From the NCBI GenBank assembly GCA_028554795.2, contig CM068839.1:89066182-89130181 (forward strand): 64,000 bases of DNA, given 5' to 3'. How positions within the stretch are numbered: position 1 is the first letter of the stretch; every line of letters begins with the position of its first letter. Position numbers and translations under genes: made by a program. The notes under the pieces are model-generated. The model was given only the letters and a program-made list of their open reading frames with translations. It ran no database searches and had not been told where the DNA came from. This document shows positions 1 to 11,875 of this stretch, one piece after another. This DNA comes from Sinohyriopsis cumingii. Lineage: Eukaryota; Mollusca; Bivalvia; Unionida; Unionidae.

Positions 1-299
1 TCTATGTATTTATGTTTCAAATAAAAATATGGTAAGCTAATGAGACTGCATTGTTATACTTATATTTTTCGTCCTTGTATTCAGCTGGATCTGAATCACA
101 TCCTTATGTTAACGACAAATCACTGCTACATGTATTGATATGTTGCTAGTTTTCTCATTTGACCCACTTTCGGTTCTAATCATTCATTTTTCAAAGTAGA
201 CGCAAAATAAATTATAATCAATCCTTACTTGATGTTGTATGATGTTTCTGCATCACATTGTTGTAATGTATATTTAATTTAATTATTTGTTTGTTAGTT
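1..299. other. host intergenic DNA, nothing recognised
   Basis: AT-rich sequence with no open frame, RNA gene or repeat that I can support. Confidence 0.6.
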
Positions 300-1190
300 T
301 TAAAAACAATTTATTTCATTACATGCTTTTGTAATGTTACGTTGTATCCTGGACTTGAAAATGTCCAAAACCGACCTGCTTGACCTGACTGAATTTTATT
401 TATTGCATTTTATGTAAATAACTAATACATATCTCAATTATTCTCTCAGTGTATGGGCTTAATATCAGGATCATTGTTAATAAAAGAAGCAACTATATTT
501 ATTCGAGTCAAAGTTTTGGAATTTCCTAAGTGAATTAAAGATAATCCAGGTTATTGTTTTGTAAACACCAGGATCATTCTGGAATGTTATTTTCCATTAG
601 TTAATGTTATTTTCCATTAGTTAATGTTATTTTTTAGAACATGCTGATTGTGACCTCAGGTCAAGTAGAGAACTATATGTCCTGCAAAACATGTAGCACT
701 TTCAATTTGTATAGTATATGCTGTGGCCAGTAGTTTGGGGCTGGAATCATTTTTGCTTAAGTCATTGAATTCAAGTGATTATTGAATTCAAGTGAGTATT
801 GTCTCTGGAAATACAAAAGCGCTCTGATAAAATTCTTGGATAGAGACATTCACTGAAATTTATATTGCATTCAAACCTGGAATTATATTACTGTGATTCA
901 ACAAAAGACTGTTGATACAATAACACTCTATAAACTATAACAGACACGTCATCGTCTTCAGTTTTGGATTTCTTCGGGACTTCTACTGAGTTTAATTCAT
1001 GACTTTAATTTACTAGGACTTGTGTCTGTAAATCTTGGATTTTTGGGGGATTTAATTCGCAATTCCGTAAGTTCTCTTCTCTTATTCTCACTTTGTATTC
1101 TTGGGAACTAAATCATTTGTTAAATTTTACAAAGCTTTTTGTCTTTCACTCTTTTCTGTTACTTATTTTGAGAGTACAGACTAGTAACAT
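300..1190 (+). repeat. dispersed AT-rich repeat, copy 1
   Basis: This stretch shares blocks with 30,420-30,970, 36,060-36,610 and, inverted, 35,131-35,655. Shared blocks include TGTGATTCAACAAA, GTCATCG followed by a TTTTGGATTTC block, and TTGTTAAATTTTACAAAGCTT near the right end. I do not recognise the family and see no coding capacity. Boundaries are approximate because they come from reading by eye. Confidence 0.6.
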
Positions 1191-1923
1191 TATATACTGG
1201 AATTTGTTACAAGTCACGATGTTACATTATAGGCCTTACGGAATGCGTATTGTGCCGTTTAAAGTTTCAGCCTGATTCAAATCGTTTTCAGCGTTTGATT
1301 TAATAAACAGTCTTTTATATTGTTATGTAAATCTTGCAACCGCATACACCCCATAAGTTTAAGAAGCTTGTACACATGATCTAAATGATGTCTTCCTAAG
1401 ATCGTGTAATTCGATTCACAAACAAAAGACAGAATATGTTCTTACTAGAAATATGATATAATGTAAACATATATAAATGCAAACATAAAAAGACATATAA
1501 AGAAAGTAATGTATCACAAAATCGAATTGAAAATATTAAACAGTGAGAGAAAAACATTTAACAATAGAGTAGTATATCCCCTTAAGAAGAAATGAAAACT
1601 GCAAGGTAGAAAAATGACAACTTTAATATATTATCCGAACAAAAGGACAAATAATGTATAACAAAATTAACTTTACAATAATGGCATGGTTCTGGTTCAC
1701 AAGCATTAAGATTACTCTCTTAGATAACTCTTTGTTTGTTGGATTTTCGTTTTTACACATTACCATTACACAAGGCCATCTTCATAAGCAATAACGTTAT
1801 ATAATGCGTAAAAGTTGTTAATTCTATTTTGTGTTTGCATTAGTCAAATCAGTTTTATTATTTAATATTCCTTTGTCAATAAGAATTACTCATTAGGCAA
1901 CATTTGTAACTATATCAAAATTT
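1191..1923. other. host DNA 3' of the peroxidase relic
   Basis: AT-rich sequence lying downstream of the last exon of the minus-strand peroxidase relic; it may hold the old 3' UTR. I see no gene here. Confidence 0.5.
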
Positions 1924-4900
1924 TTATAATACATTTTGCGACGAAAACCTCTGGAGTACATTCTGAGCCGTATCGATGTCAACAACAGTATTTTTCTGTT
2001 GCCCAGCTAGTACTGACTCCAATGTCTGGACGAGGACCTGAATCCTGGGTATATCCGCCTTGTTGTAAGAAACACACATTTGCACTTCGAAAGCATTTCC
2101 AATACAGACATTGGCGCCACAGGGCTTTTGCTGCCTGCATGTGCGCAAACGAAACCCGATGAAGTTTTCGCATATTGTCCATGGTCCCCAATTAGATCAG
2201 CCACACTTCCACTGATTATAATCGATATCAGAGACACCGTTGCAGGACATCATGCGGTTGCTGAGAACAGAAATATATGAACAACGCTGTTTTGTTGATG
2301 TGCTTGAAAAAAGGAATGCAAGGAGAAAGCATCATTTGCAACTTGGTAGCCCAGAGCTCTTGTTCACTGATTTTATTGGTCCCTAGTGAACAAACGTTTC
2401 AATAACTTAACATATTTTGTCTATCTTCTTAATACAAAGCTATAATTCATCCCCTACTATGAATGAAAGTCGCTTCCTCCATTTGCGGCATCCATCGCCT
2501 TGTCTGCACGCACCAACCACAATACCATCTCGACTCAGCACTAATCCTTAAAATAGGATTGATCTCATTGATTCATGCATTCACGAGAGGCGACATGGTA
2601 TATCCGGTAATTATCTCTGCTCTGAATTCACTGTCACGATTATAGGACACACGGTACTACTTGTATGGAGAAATGGGTACCAGCCTGGAAATAGGTGAAC
2701 ATAAAATAGAGTATATATGGGTTTGGGTGGCCAGGATTAGTTTATAATGAAAGTTATTTTATTGGAAAAAAATCTTTTGAGAGCTTATCCTAGTTGTAAC
2801 TTAAAAAATAGAGACTGTTTTCTTGATGGAATTTCAGTCCTTTAACAGTCTTGAGTTTGGAACACTCATTACTGAAATTATCACCTGGCTCTTTGGTGCA
2901 GAATTGAAAGCACATGTTTCAAACACACGTAGGTCCACAAAATGCCGCGGCTTATATCCTTTTTTCTTTACAGAAGCCGTCATCCGGGTTCCATCTATGC
3001 TAATAAATATAGGTTGATCATGAGCACTCAGAAATTTAAAGTTACTGAAGTTTTAATATCATGGTGTTTCCATAGGTTTACTATGGAAACTGAATTAGTG
3101 CAGTGAATCCAATGTGGTCCTTTCTATGGGGCATATACATACATATACCGAGCACAAAATTGTAATAATACGTATATAAGAAGGAAATCGGTGCATAGCT
3201 CTCCAGCTTTGCAACTTGGTGAATTAGTGTTCGAATCCTGCATTGAGCAGTCAGTGTCTGCTTCTATGGTATATTCATGGGCAAGATATTTTAAATAAAG
3301 TGTCTACAAAAGATATAATAATCTAAATATTGATAGGTCGTTAAACACAAATCGATCACCAGATCGGTATATAATGACAATAAGGTGACACTGAACGAGT
3401 ATGGTTAATATACTGCCTGCATTTCTATTCTAGCTAAGAAATCAAGTCTTTTCTATGTAGATGATAACGTCTAAGACTGTAGTTTAACTCGTAAATAATG
3501 TGAGATCCTTAGGTTTTCTTTACAAACTCGTTAGTTTTTATTCCATTTTGGAAAGATTTACCCATGGGCAAAGTAAAGTACATACCTGGGACCGGTGTTT
3601 TTAACGAAGGCGTTCGTCGGGATAGGTATTATTCCTGTATTTCTGCAGATGACTTTTGACGGTTGTTTTTCGTATCTCGTCTAATTGTGCTAGGAGAGAT
3701 AACATAATACAAAAAAAAAATGAACATTTTAGGAAACAAAATGGAACTATTTATACGAATAAGCACACATATGTCTAACGGATCTAGACGACATTATGTA
3801 TTGCTACTGATTTAACTCTAGACAAAGTACGTTGTCAATCACAGAATTAAGATAATACTGGAGGTGATGACAAATGACAATGAAGCTCAATAGATCAATA
3901 TCACTATCTCTTTCCACCTTTCCACTAAATTAAGCAAGAAACAGCTAGCAGCCGTGAGGATATCTTCCTCCGTAGCCTAAAGGGCTCATGAATCGATGTT
4001 TCTGAATCACATCCTTGATTTAAATTTAAAAAAACTTTTGTTGCAAGAACATTGCACAAACTGCCTGCATCTTGTATCATAATGTTGTCATTATAGCCGC
4101 TTAAAGTTGAATGTCTTTACCACATTTTTGACGTCGTTTTGCATTAAGATTATTAGGTCTATTAGTCGGAACATAAGCTTCCCCTTAAAACAAAATATGT
4201 AAATTAAACGTAAAAATGACAAAAAAATCTGTTGTTATTCTATACGCTCTACTGAGTCATACTCGCACGATTACTAATATTTTATCCACCGATCAGGTAG
4301 AACTCCTATTTCGCATCGACAGCAATTAGAAATTGACAGAGCAACTAAAACTTTTATACTTTGGCCAGACTATGGCCACTCTAGCAGCAATGCTCATAAT
4401 CAGCGGACAAGTTAGAACACTATGATGTAAGCTATCTTTTCTTATAACATATTTTGGGTTATTCTAATACAAAGGCGTTCCAGTTGTTGCATAACAAATG
4501 AAGTAGAAACAAGATACAAATAAAGCTGGTGGTAGAGAAATTGGCAGCCTAACTGCATGCACTTTATTTTTAATGACGATGTTACGTTTTTTGTTGGATG
4601 AAACAGTGGTTCATTCAACAATAGTTTATATTCTACACTTGTTTCCAACGTATTTTAAAACTAGTGACAACACAACTGGAAGCTGAGCAATTACGTTATA
4701 CTATCAATATTTAACTTACCAGGTGCAAATGCCTGGTTACCAGAATTTTCGTAGTAGTATCTATCTCCTTTCTTCAAAGATTGAAATTGCTTAGCAATGA
4801 TACATGCAAACGTTGGCCCAATTTCTCCTCCAGCAACAGGGTTCTCAGAAATTCCTCCAGAGAACAGGTCGATGTCAAACCGTGTCCTAGAAAGACAAAA

Positions 4901-7900
4901 ACAACCCTAAAAAACAACAACAATATCAACTTGGAGTATATTTTATGGTTTCAAGCAAGACCATTGCAGCAGGCCAAGTAAAACAGTATACACTCGATTC
5001 AGTTGGTTGTAACCAAGGAATAGGTTAGAAGATTGTTCCAGACACATACACATCGCTGCACCATCAATGGATTTGATCTTTAACATTGGAACAGATAAAA
5101 AAAAAGAATTAGTTACGATTCTCAGTCCCCCATTAATCGGATCGAAATTTTGTAACAATGCCTTCTTTGGATGCAGAAAAATATGCTCGATCTAAATAAA
5201 AACAAACACTGTCAAGTAATCTCCATATTATATGAGTCAATATATTTCTTTATATAACGTTCCAGATCTGCAACGTTCGAAACTATGTATGGATCTAGAA
5301 TATATAATACATTGCAAACACAACAAAACGTTGATCATTAACTCACAAGTAATAAAATATTAGCAATACGTTGTTTAAGGATCCACATATATTAAGGTAA
5401 TCGTTTGTTTAAATTTCATTTCAAATCGACTTACTGATAGACAGCGTTGAGCGCATTCCAGACGGTTGGATTGTGGACGGTGCCGCTGACGTTACAGATT
5501 GCCTTGAGCAGCAGATAGAACGGGATGCCATGGTCCCTCCCTCTCTGTATGTTAACAGCAGCCAAATCACCCCCAAACCCTGGCTGCTGCTCAAACAAAT
5601 GACGGGTAAGCTGGTGGCTTAAGCGTTCATCAACCTGTTGAATTATAATCTTCATCATTCAGACTTCAAAATAGATTCGATTGTATTTGTATTGAGTTAA
5701 ACGATACATTCATTTGTATTTGGCATCAAGTGACATTCATTTGTATTTATATTGGGTTTCATTGTGCATTTATTTACACCTGCATTTGACTCCAAGAAAC
5801 ATTCACTTTTACTATGGGATAATTAACGAGTCCATTTCGTAACCAAAAAGTTTTCATCCGATAGACAAGAGACTTTTAAAGCTAAATATCAGGCTTCAGA
5901 ATTACTTGTGTGTTCTGCACGTAAAGATTAAGTAAATTACAAAGAACGAAAGTTGAAAATAAATGTTCTTTATTGGCTCTATTCGTTTGCTATTGTTACA
6001 TATTACAAATTTATTGAAAGGACAGTTTGTTTGCACAAATAACGTGCTCCTTCAAAGAATTACTTGTAGTTGTCAATAAAAAAAATCTGATCTCAGTGAT
6101 GAAATTTGTGTTTCGCAAGTTTGTTTTGGCATCTTTCGGATGTATTAGTAAACTATAAATATGGAACACAACGTCAATCGGATCGTATTTCTTCCGCTGG
6201 TGAGTTATGATATGATTATCCTCCGTCATTCTAGCTTAAAACCCTTATTTATAATAAAGTGGGTATCACACTAAAAACGTCTATAAAAATTAAAGACATA
6301 AAAAGTCGCATTTGAACCCGACAGAGTACTTTACATGGAACCCTACAGAGTACTTTACATGGAACCCGACAGAGTACTTTACATGGAAAAGGGTACTTGA
6401 GGATTAATAGAGTATTTCCTACCTTTTGAGAATATGGGTCTGTGAGACCTTTGGTGATGCTATCTACTCCTCCAGCAGGATCGTACACTAAGTCAGGCTT
6501 GAGAAAGATATCTTTGAACAAGTGTGAGATGTGCTGCTGTACTTCAGCGAATCGTGGACCATCTAAATGCGGCTGCAGAAAATTCATTCTTAATAGCCGG
6601 ATTTACATTACTGTCATACCCGTTGAAGTACCCACTTGTGAAAGGTTTGAGTCCATAAGAAGTCATGATGGCGTCGCCGAGGATTGCTTGAAGAAACTCG
6701 TTGTATGTAATGTGCTGAAGAATGGCACCAACGATCTTTCTGGCTTCATCGTATAGAATCTGGTCCTACCATCCATTGTACAGGGCTGAGAGTCCTGCAG
6801 CAATTCTGTTATGCTCCCTCATAAAGATTGTGTGGAGTGAGATGAGAGCCGGTTGTTGATTGACACGAACGTTCCCTGAAATGACGATCTAAAGTTTTAT
6901 TCATGAATATAATTCATGTTTTGTGGATCAAGCAATCTTCTGTTAAGACAATATGTACGATGTTCATGTCGTAAAAGGATTTTTGAGACAAAGTGTAAAG
7001 ATTTAATCCAACTGAATTCTACTTGTATATGAACAGTCCAAGATATAAAAAACCAAGATAGGTAGACAGATAGATAGATTGACATGTCAACTAGATAGAT
7101 ACAAAAATTGCAGCTGCCAGCTAAGAAGCACTTGACGTTTGGGTTGGCCTGGGGTAAAACGCAAGTGGCGTTGTTATTTATGTCCTTTGGCAGCAGATTT
7201 GGAATGTTAGGATCCGCTCCAGTTTGAAGTTTACCTGCACATAAATAAAGACTGTTATCATTCTCACGAAATAACACAAGAAAATCTGAGCTCCTCAGAA
7301 AATGTTTAAATTGTATGTATTTCGCGTATCACTCTTAAGTAAATCATATAACGCTGAGGAATGCACATACAAAAGTAAACAGTTAATCTTACTTTTGCAT
7401 GCTGAATATAGCATTCTAAATCATTTCTATCCCTATCATTTTCATAAATAAAATGTCACTTGGATTTACAAGAGCATTAAATGGAATAATTCCAAATTAA
7501 ATACAAGTCCCGAGTACGCAGCGGATTTAATAAATATATGCATCTAGTGATCAATTCTTGTTCAAGCGTAACAGGATTTCACTGAACAGTGACCGTTTCT
7601 TTTACATGGAAATGAGACAATCCAAGCTCGTTGTTTGTTAATGTGCAATATCAACAGAAATTATTATTGGCATTATTATTATTATTATTTACCTCCACTG
7701 AATGTCCTAAAGGAGTTGCTTGCCTGTACGTCTGATCCGTAGATCTGGGACCCGTCGATATAATGAGCATTTTGATTCAATTGCTGTCTTTGACCTGTAT
7801 AAAAGAATAAATATGTTAGCAAGAAATCAGACTTTACTTCATACATCAGTAATAAATCCATAGTTCCAGCATTTCTGCCCTTTTTCGCTTGCTTCATGAT

Positions 7901-9396
7901 CGGTTGTAATATTCATAATTCCACGAACAATGGTCAAAGTTGTTAAGTATGAACCTGGTCTTTAATCGGTCTAGCTCTTGACCATTCCCCATGAACACAC
8001 ACACACGTACACACACAAACATCTTTTTTTTGGGCCATTTTCAAATACTGTACTAAACCAGTTATGATAACATACAAGTGCAATCGGGAGCATAGGAGTT
8101 AATGAACCTTGATCTGTTGTCATCCGTTGGTTTTGTCAATTTACATTGTCTGTGGCAATTATCTTGCAGTCTCACTTGAATAAAGCTAAACCCAATATTC
8201 TATAATTATGAATTCTAGGTATTTTTTAATTTACTGTTGAATATGATGTGCACTTTTGTATGTAAGTCTATTTATTTCTGACGTAAATACATTATAAAGG
8301 TTAAGGAGCGAATTGAATTTTGTTGTAATCTAACAAGTGACTTACCCATAGAACAATCTAGTTTTTGGGTTGGAAGAGCCCTGACAAAGCTCATGCATGT
8401 TCTGTTGAACTGTGAGTAATAGGGATCATCAGTTGATAGTGTCTGCGAAAATAATTCTATAATTCAATATTAGACATTTTTATTATGACATTTGTTCGTC
8501 TGGAATTAATTCAGCATTGCTATACTTATTTTAACTTATCACATATTGTTTCTTCTAATTCGTCTTACAAGATAAACACTAGAAAGGTTATTTGAACACT
8601 GAGTCTATGTTTTGGCACGTGTAATCCTTTTAACCTTGACTACAGCTAAAGAAAAATGAAAAATGTCCTTGCGTCAGTTAATAGAACCAGTGCTTTGTCC
8701 GTATTTGGCATTAACTTAAACTGAACTCATTTCAGTTACTTTACTATAAATGCGTAAAACTATAATCCTGTTAAAGTTAAATTTGATTCATTACATTCTC
8801 TTTGTTTCCATTCAAAATTTATATTTTCTGGAACTCTGAAAATTGAACAATACAATTCATTCCTGCTAAATAATGAAGAAGTAGGTTGGTCAATATAGAA
8901 TAAATCTGTGATTTAGATAACAACGACTTTTTCCACACAGTAATTTGGGATGAATACTAAAAATACAATACGTAAATCTCTACACATCCTGATCGAAGAA
9001 AGCTTTGTCTTGAGCGTCAGCCGCCTGAATAGTTCTTTCTACGGTGGACAGAGATGCCGACACGATCCTTTCAAGGATGGCGTCTTTCTCGGCTTGCTCT
9101 TCAGGCGTGACATCCACTTTCTCAAAAAGAGTTCTTTTGAAGTTGTCAATTTGCTGGGCTGTGGTATTCAATGGTTCGATGGGTTGCTTGGTGATTGGAT
9201 CCAATGGTTCTATGGGTTGCTTGGTGATGGGATGGAAAGGTTTGAAGTGTTGCCCAATGGTGCGATCCAAGGGTTCAATGTGTTCCTCCGCTTGCCGTAT
9301 CCCTTCCGCCCATGTTATTAATACCAAAGATCCAAGTAGTAAAGGAAGCTTCCCTGAAAATATAAGTAATATATTGTCAATACATTCACCACCCAA
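1924..9396 (-). pseudogene. haem peroxidase with C-terminal thrombospondin type-1 module, broken
   Basis: Animal haem peroxidase relic (peroxinectin-like family, secreted oxidases). Exons read from the minus strand at about 9,353-8,980 (hydrophobic leader, then two PITKQPIEPL repeats), 8,442-8,346, 7,794-7,693 (YIDGSQIYGSDVQ), 7,234-7,118, 6,875-6,423 (LHTIFMREHNRIA with the conserved Arg and Glu), 5,634-5,435 (NIQRGRDHGIPFY), 4,886-4,720 (DIDLFSGG, GPTFACIIAKQF), 3,689-3,586 and 2,260-1,924. Most flanks show AG acceptors and GT donors, and phases match across introns. The last exon has WGPWTIC and spaced cysteines typical of a TSP1 repeat. Breaks: TAG at 6,766-6,768; loss of frame near 6,560-6,575 that removes the proximal-histidine RFGH segment; a one-base shift near 3,660; TGA just before the TSP1 module. 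No exon for the distal-histidine region lies between 8,443 and 8,979. The 7,118 donor would have to be GC. A single-copy assembly error cannot explain all of these, so I call it a pseudogene. Confidence 0.85.
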
Positions 9397-9471
9397 GGAT
9401 TTCTTTCATTCCATGATTTCATATAAATTACAATACACTGCTTACAAAATGAAATACACTATACGTGCATG

Positions 9472-9473
<2 letters not shown>

Positions 9474-9540
<67 letters not shown>
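9474..9540. repeat. (TA)n microsatellite
   Basis: About 33 uninterrupted TA units followed by a short (GT)n run, lying between the peroxidase relic and element 1. Confidence 0.97.
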
Positions 9541-9542
<2 letters not shown>

Positions 9543-9683
9543 GTGTGTGTGTGTGTAAATCAGAGTCTTTGAGAAATAATCTGGATTATTTTGGTGTGAA
9601 AATAGATATATATTGATTGCGTTAATACGGTGACTAACAGTTATGCTTATTGATTTCAAAACAACATCTTGATGCTGATGTAC

Positions 9684-9689
9684 AATGTC
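9684..9689. repeat. target-site duplication, left copy
   Basis: AATGTC directly precedes the left TIR and is repeated directly after the right TIR at 26,445-26,450. A 6-bp duplication is the usual size for Maverick/Polinton integrases. Confidence 0.93.
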
Positions 9690-9710
9690 AGTAGTTAAGT
9701 GGGATACTAT

Positions 9711-9898
9711 AGGGACAATGGGACTTAGCATTAAAAAGACCCCTGGGACACTTTAGGGACAATGGAAATTTAACATGGAGAAAAATCGTGGGTCACTTTA
9801 GGGACAATGGGAATTTAACATAGAGTTTGGGTCTGTCTAGGGACAAGGGAAATTAACATGGGAATAGAGTTTGGGTTTGTCTAGGGACAAGGGGAATT
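9711..9898 (+). repeat. five AGGGACAA motifs at ~44-bp spacing in the TIR
   Basis: The octamer AGGGACAA starts at 9,711, 9,755, 9,800, 9,839 and 9,883, usually inside a wider TTTAGGGACAATGGRAATT block. The same array occurs inverted in the right TIR. The position at the genome end suggests binding sites for the integrase, terminal protein or a replication factor; that role is inference. Confidence 0.85.
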
Positions 9899-10013
9899 GA
9901 ATATGGGATTTTTTTTTTTTTTTTTTTAAAGTTTTTTTTAAATTTAAGTTTAAATTTAAATTTAGAAAAAGGGTAAGCAATGGAAAGGCTATCTCTTTTC
10001 GAGAAATATGGCT

Positions 10014-10029
10014 GGCCCTGAAAAGGGCC
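10014..10029 (-). terminator. histone-type 3' stem-loop, left TIR
   Basis: On the minus strand the sequence is CCCAAAGGCCCTTTTCAGGG followed by CCAGCC: a GGCCCT/AGGGCC stem with a TTTC loop and the upstream CCAAA flank of histone mRNAs. A purine block CGAAAAGAGATAG follows about 14 nt later, placed like a histone downstream element. It lies 24 nt after the stop of the TIR frame. Confidence 0.8.
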
Positions 10030-10053
10030 TTTGGGTTTATGTTAATATTAATA

Positions 10054-10280
10054 TTAACATAGATGGCATCTGTCACATCTTCTTCTTCTTCTTCTTCTTA
10101 AACTCCTTCTAACTACCGGTCCATACACAAGTACCCTCTTGAGACATCCTTGTCTTTCTATGTAAACTCTCCTCATCCATTGACTAGTATCTGTCCTATC
10201 AACAACAGTCCACTTGGACCTGACATACATGAGCATGTCCGTCCTAAACATCATGGAAGACACAAGGGTGGATGACTCAA
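10054..10280 (-). pseudogene. left-TIR copy of the CxxCxxC small gene, start lost
   Basis: Inverted duplicate of the 77-residue gene at 25,857-26,090. The coding part inside the TIR is kept and ends in CDRCHLC, two codons earlier than the right copy because CAA is TAA here. The TIR identity stops shortly after the position of the original start codon and TATA box, so this copy has no equivalent promoter or native start. Its frame runs into the minisatellite instead. The run of arginines before CDRCHLC is longer here because of a (CTT)n expansion. Confidence 0.7.
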
Positions 10281-10860
10281 TGAGCGGGTACAAACACAAA
10301 CACACAAACACAAACACACAAACACAAATACACAAACACATACGCTAAGAAACAATAAACAAATCCATAATCTACTATCCACACAATCGTACGTGAGCGG
10401 GTACAAACACAAACACACAAACACAAACACACAAACACAAACACACAAACACACACGCTAAGAAACAATAAACAAATCCATAATCTACTATCCACACAAT
10501 TGTACGTGAGCGGGTACAAACACAAACACACAAACACAAATACACAAACACATACGCTAAGAAACAATAAACAAATCCATAATCTACTATCCACACAATC
10601 TTACGTGAGCGGGTACAAACACAAACACACAAACACAAACACACAAACACATACGCTAAGAAACGATAAACAAATCCATAATCTACTATCCACACAATCT
10701 TACGTGAGCGGGTACAAACACAAACACACAAACACAAACACACAAACACATACGCTAAGAAACGATAAACAAATCCATAATCTACTATCCACACAATCGT
10801 ACATGAGCGGGTACAAACACAAACACACAAACACAAACACACAAACACATACCCTCACAC
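10281..10860. repeat. minisatellite, 99/113-bp units
   Basis: Six TGAGCGGGTAC-headed units start at 10,281, 10,394, 10,507, 10,606, 10,705 and 10,804. Period is 113 bp then 99 bp; the difference is the number of ACAAACAC subrepeats. It begins exactly at the inner edge of the left TIR and has no counterpart on the right. Long frames read through it on both strands are by-products of the repeat. Confidence 0.95.
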
Positions 10861-10949
10861 TATCTTAAAAAAGAGTTAGTGTTTATATTCACACTACTCT
10901 ACCTACACATTGGCAAATTGATGGTTATTTCTTTTCTAGAGTATTGGGT

Positions 10950-10965
10950 AGCCCTGAAAAGGGCT
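10950..10965 (-). terminator. histone-type 3' stem-loop after the 11,378 gene
   Basis: Minus strand AGCCCTTTTCAGGGCT, followed by the canonical ACCCA flank and then AGAAAAGAAATAA. The hairpin lies 29 nt after the stop codon at 10,995. No AATAAA is seen in the interval. Confidence 0.82.
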
Positions 10966-10994
10966 GTTGTTTTTGGAACTTCATGGACACCTGG

Positions 10995-11378
10995 TTAATG
11001 GTGGCACCTTCCAGGCCTGGCGCCACATACACATCTTATCCCCCAGTTACTTTTTACTTTTTTGGGGGAGAGAGCAGAGGCAGGATATGTCGCTTCAGAA
11101 TCCCAATTTTCGCTCTCTGGGATTCTGAAATTTATTCTTCTTCTCTTCTTTTCCTTCTCCTCCTCCTCTTCTTTGTTTCTTCTCTCCTCCTCTTTGTATC
11201 TTCTTTCCTCTTCTTCTTCTTTATATCTTCTCTCCTCCTCTTCTTTTTTTCTTCTTTCCTCCTCCTCTCTTATCCTTCCCTCCTCCACAATGGCTTCCGC
11301 GGCCAGTTCATTCAACAGGCGCCTGGCATATTCCAGATGCACATGAAGTTCCAACAGGTTAGACAGTCTCGTGTTCAT
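10995..11378 (-). CDS. accessory protein, Glu/Lys/Arg-rich coiled coil, 127 aa
   Basis: I do not recognise a family. The N-terminus (about residues 1-35) is helical with leucines. Residues 36-80 are an almost uninterrupted EEERRYKEEE-type charged helix, and the C-terminus has four cysteines/histidines in CVCGARPGRCHH. A TATA-like CTATAAATT stands at about 11,428-11,437 on the minus strand, 50 nt before the start, just downstream of a 30-bp block shared with the 12,230 gene. The mRNA would end at a histone-type stem-loop 29 nt after the stop. The charged repeat comes from a (CTT/CCT)n purine tract and may vary in length. Being in the arm outside the core genes, it is likely an accessory or host-interaction gene; no function is claimed. 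Confidence 0.65.
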   Translation of the reverse strand: MNTRLSNLLELHVHLEYARRLLNELAAEAIVEEGRIREEEERRKKEEEERRYKEEEEERRYKEEERRNKEEEEEKEKKRRRINFRIPESENWDSEATYPASALSPKKVKSNWGIRCVCGARPGRCHH

Positions 11379-11427
11379 TTTTGGTGTTGATCAATCAACA
11401 AGGGTAGCTAGACTGCCCAGCGAGTTT

Positions 11428-11437
11428 CAATTTATAG
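11428..11437 (-). promoter_or_regulatory. TATA box of the 11,378 gene
   Basis: CTATAAATTG on the minus strand, about 50 nt upstream of the ATG at 11,378 and immediately downstream of the shared 30-bp block at 11,440-11,469. Confidence 0.65.
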
Positions 11438-11439
11438 TG

Positions 11440-11469
11440 AAAGCGCGGACGTGAAGGAAAACATCCCCC
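11440..11469 (-). promoter_or_regulatory. 30-bp shared upstream element, copy 1
   Basis: Identical over 30 bp to 12,269-12,298, with core GCGCGGACGTGAAGG. Both copies sit upstream of an accessory gene on the minus strand, so a common promoter element is likely. Confidence 0.75.
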
Positions 11470-11826
11470 TAAAAAAACATAAAATTGATGTTACCTACAT
11501 CATGACCAAAAACAACATCGCGCGGACCTAAAAGAAACACTCACTCACTTTTTTATGCTACCCATCACTATTTTAAAATTTTTTATAAATCACTTCAATA
11601 GACTATCCACATACGCAAAGCAATCCAATCTAACTCCAAATATACACCTCAAACACCAAAAAAACATGATTTTAATCTACTATTCATACCAACTTACTTA
11701 AGCACTTACTAACACACAAACACATACCCTCACATTTTTTAAAAAAGAGTTAGTGTTTATTTTCAAACTACTCTACCTACACACATTGGCAAATCGATCG
11801 TTATTTCTTTTCTAGAGTATTGGGGT
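11470..11826. other. spacer with duplicated 3' cassette sequence
   Basis: No gene. From about 11,713 it repeats 10,845-10,950: ACACATACCCTCACA, an AAAAAAGAGTTAGTGTTTAT block, and a TTTCTTTTCTAGAGTATTGG block leading into the stem-loop. This suggests duplication of a whole gene cassette including its 3' processing signals. Confidence 0.7.
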
Positions 11827-11842
11827 AGCCCTGAAAAGGGCT
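11827..11842 (-). terminator. histone-type 3' stem-loop after the 12,230 gene
   Basis: Minus strand AGCCCTTTTCAGGGCT, flanked by ACCCC and, about 14 nt on, AGAAAAGAAATAACG. It follows by 33 nt the TAA at 11,876-11,878 that closes one of the two frames leaving the CAG tract. Confidence 0.8.
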
Positions 11843-11875
11843 GTTTTTTTGTTTGCTATGTATGGCATTCTTTTT

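Larger units (their letters stand above)
9690..10280 (+). repeat. left terminal inverted repeat of element 1
   Basis: Begins AGTAGTTAAGTGGG and matches the reverse complement of 25,870-26,444. Identity ends abruptly at GGATGACTCAA, where a minisatellite begins on this side and a promoter region on the other. Contents from the outside in: five AGGGACAA motifs about 44 bp apart, a T-rich/A-rich tract, a histone-type stem-loop, and the 3' part of a small coding frame. It is 16 bp longer than the right copy, partly from a longer (CTT)n run. Confidence 0.95.

Noticed and set aside
4943-5190. Frame near 5,150-4,943 as a peroxidase exon
   Set aside because: The exons at 5,634-5,435 and 4,886-4,720 join in phase and match the family without it.
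10281-10860. CRISPR-like array
   Set aside because: Units are tandem with no unique spacers, and the context is eukaryotic.
10054-10868. Long frames on both strands across the CACAAA repeats
   Set aside because: They are by-products of a repeat with no stop codons; the composition is purely that of the repeat unit.
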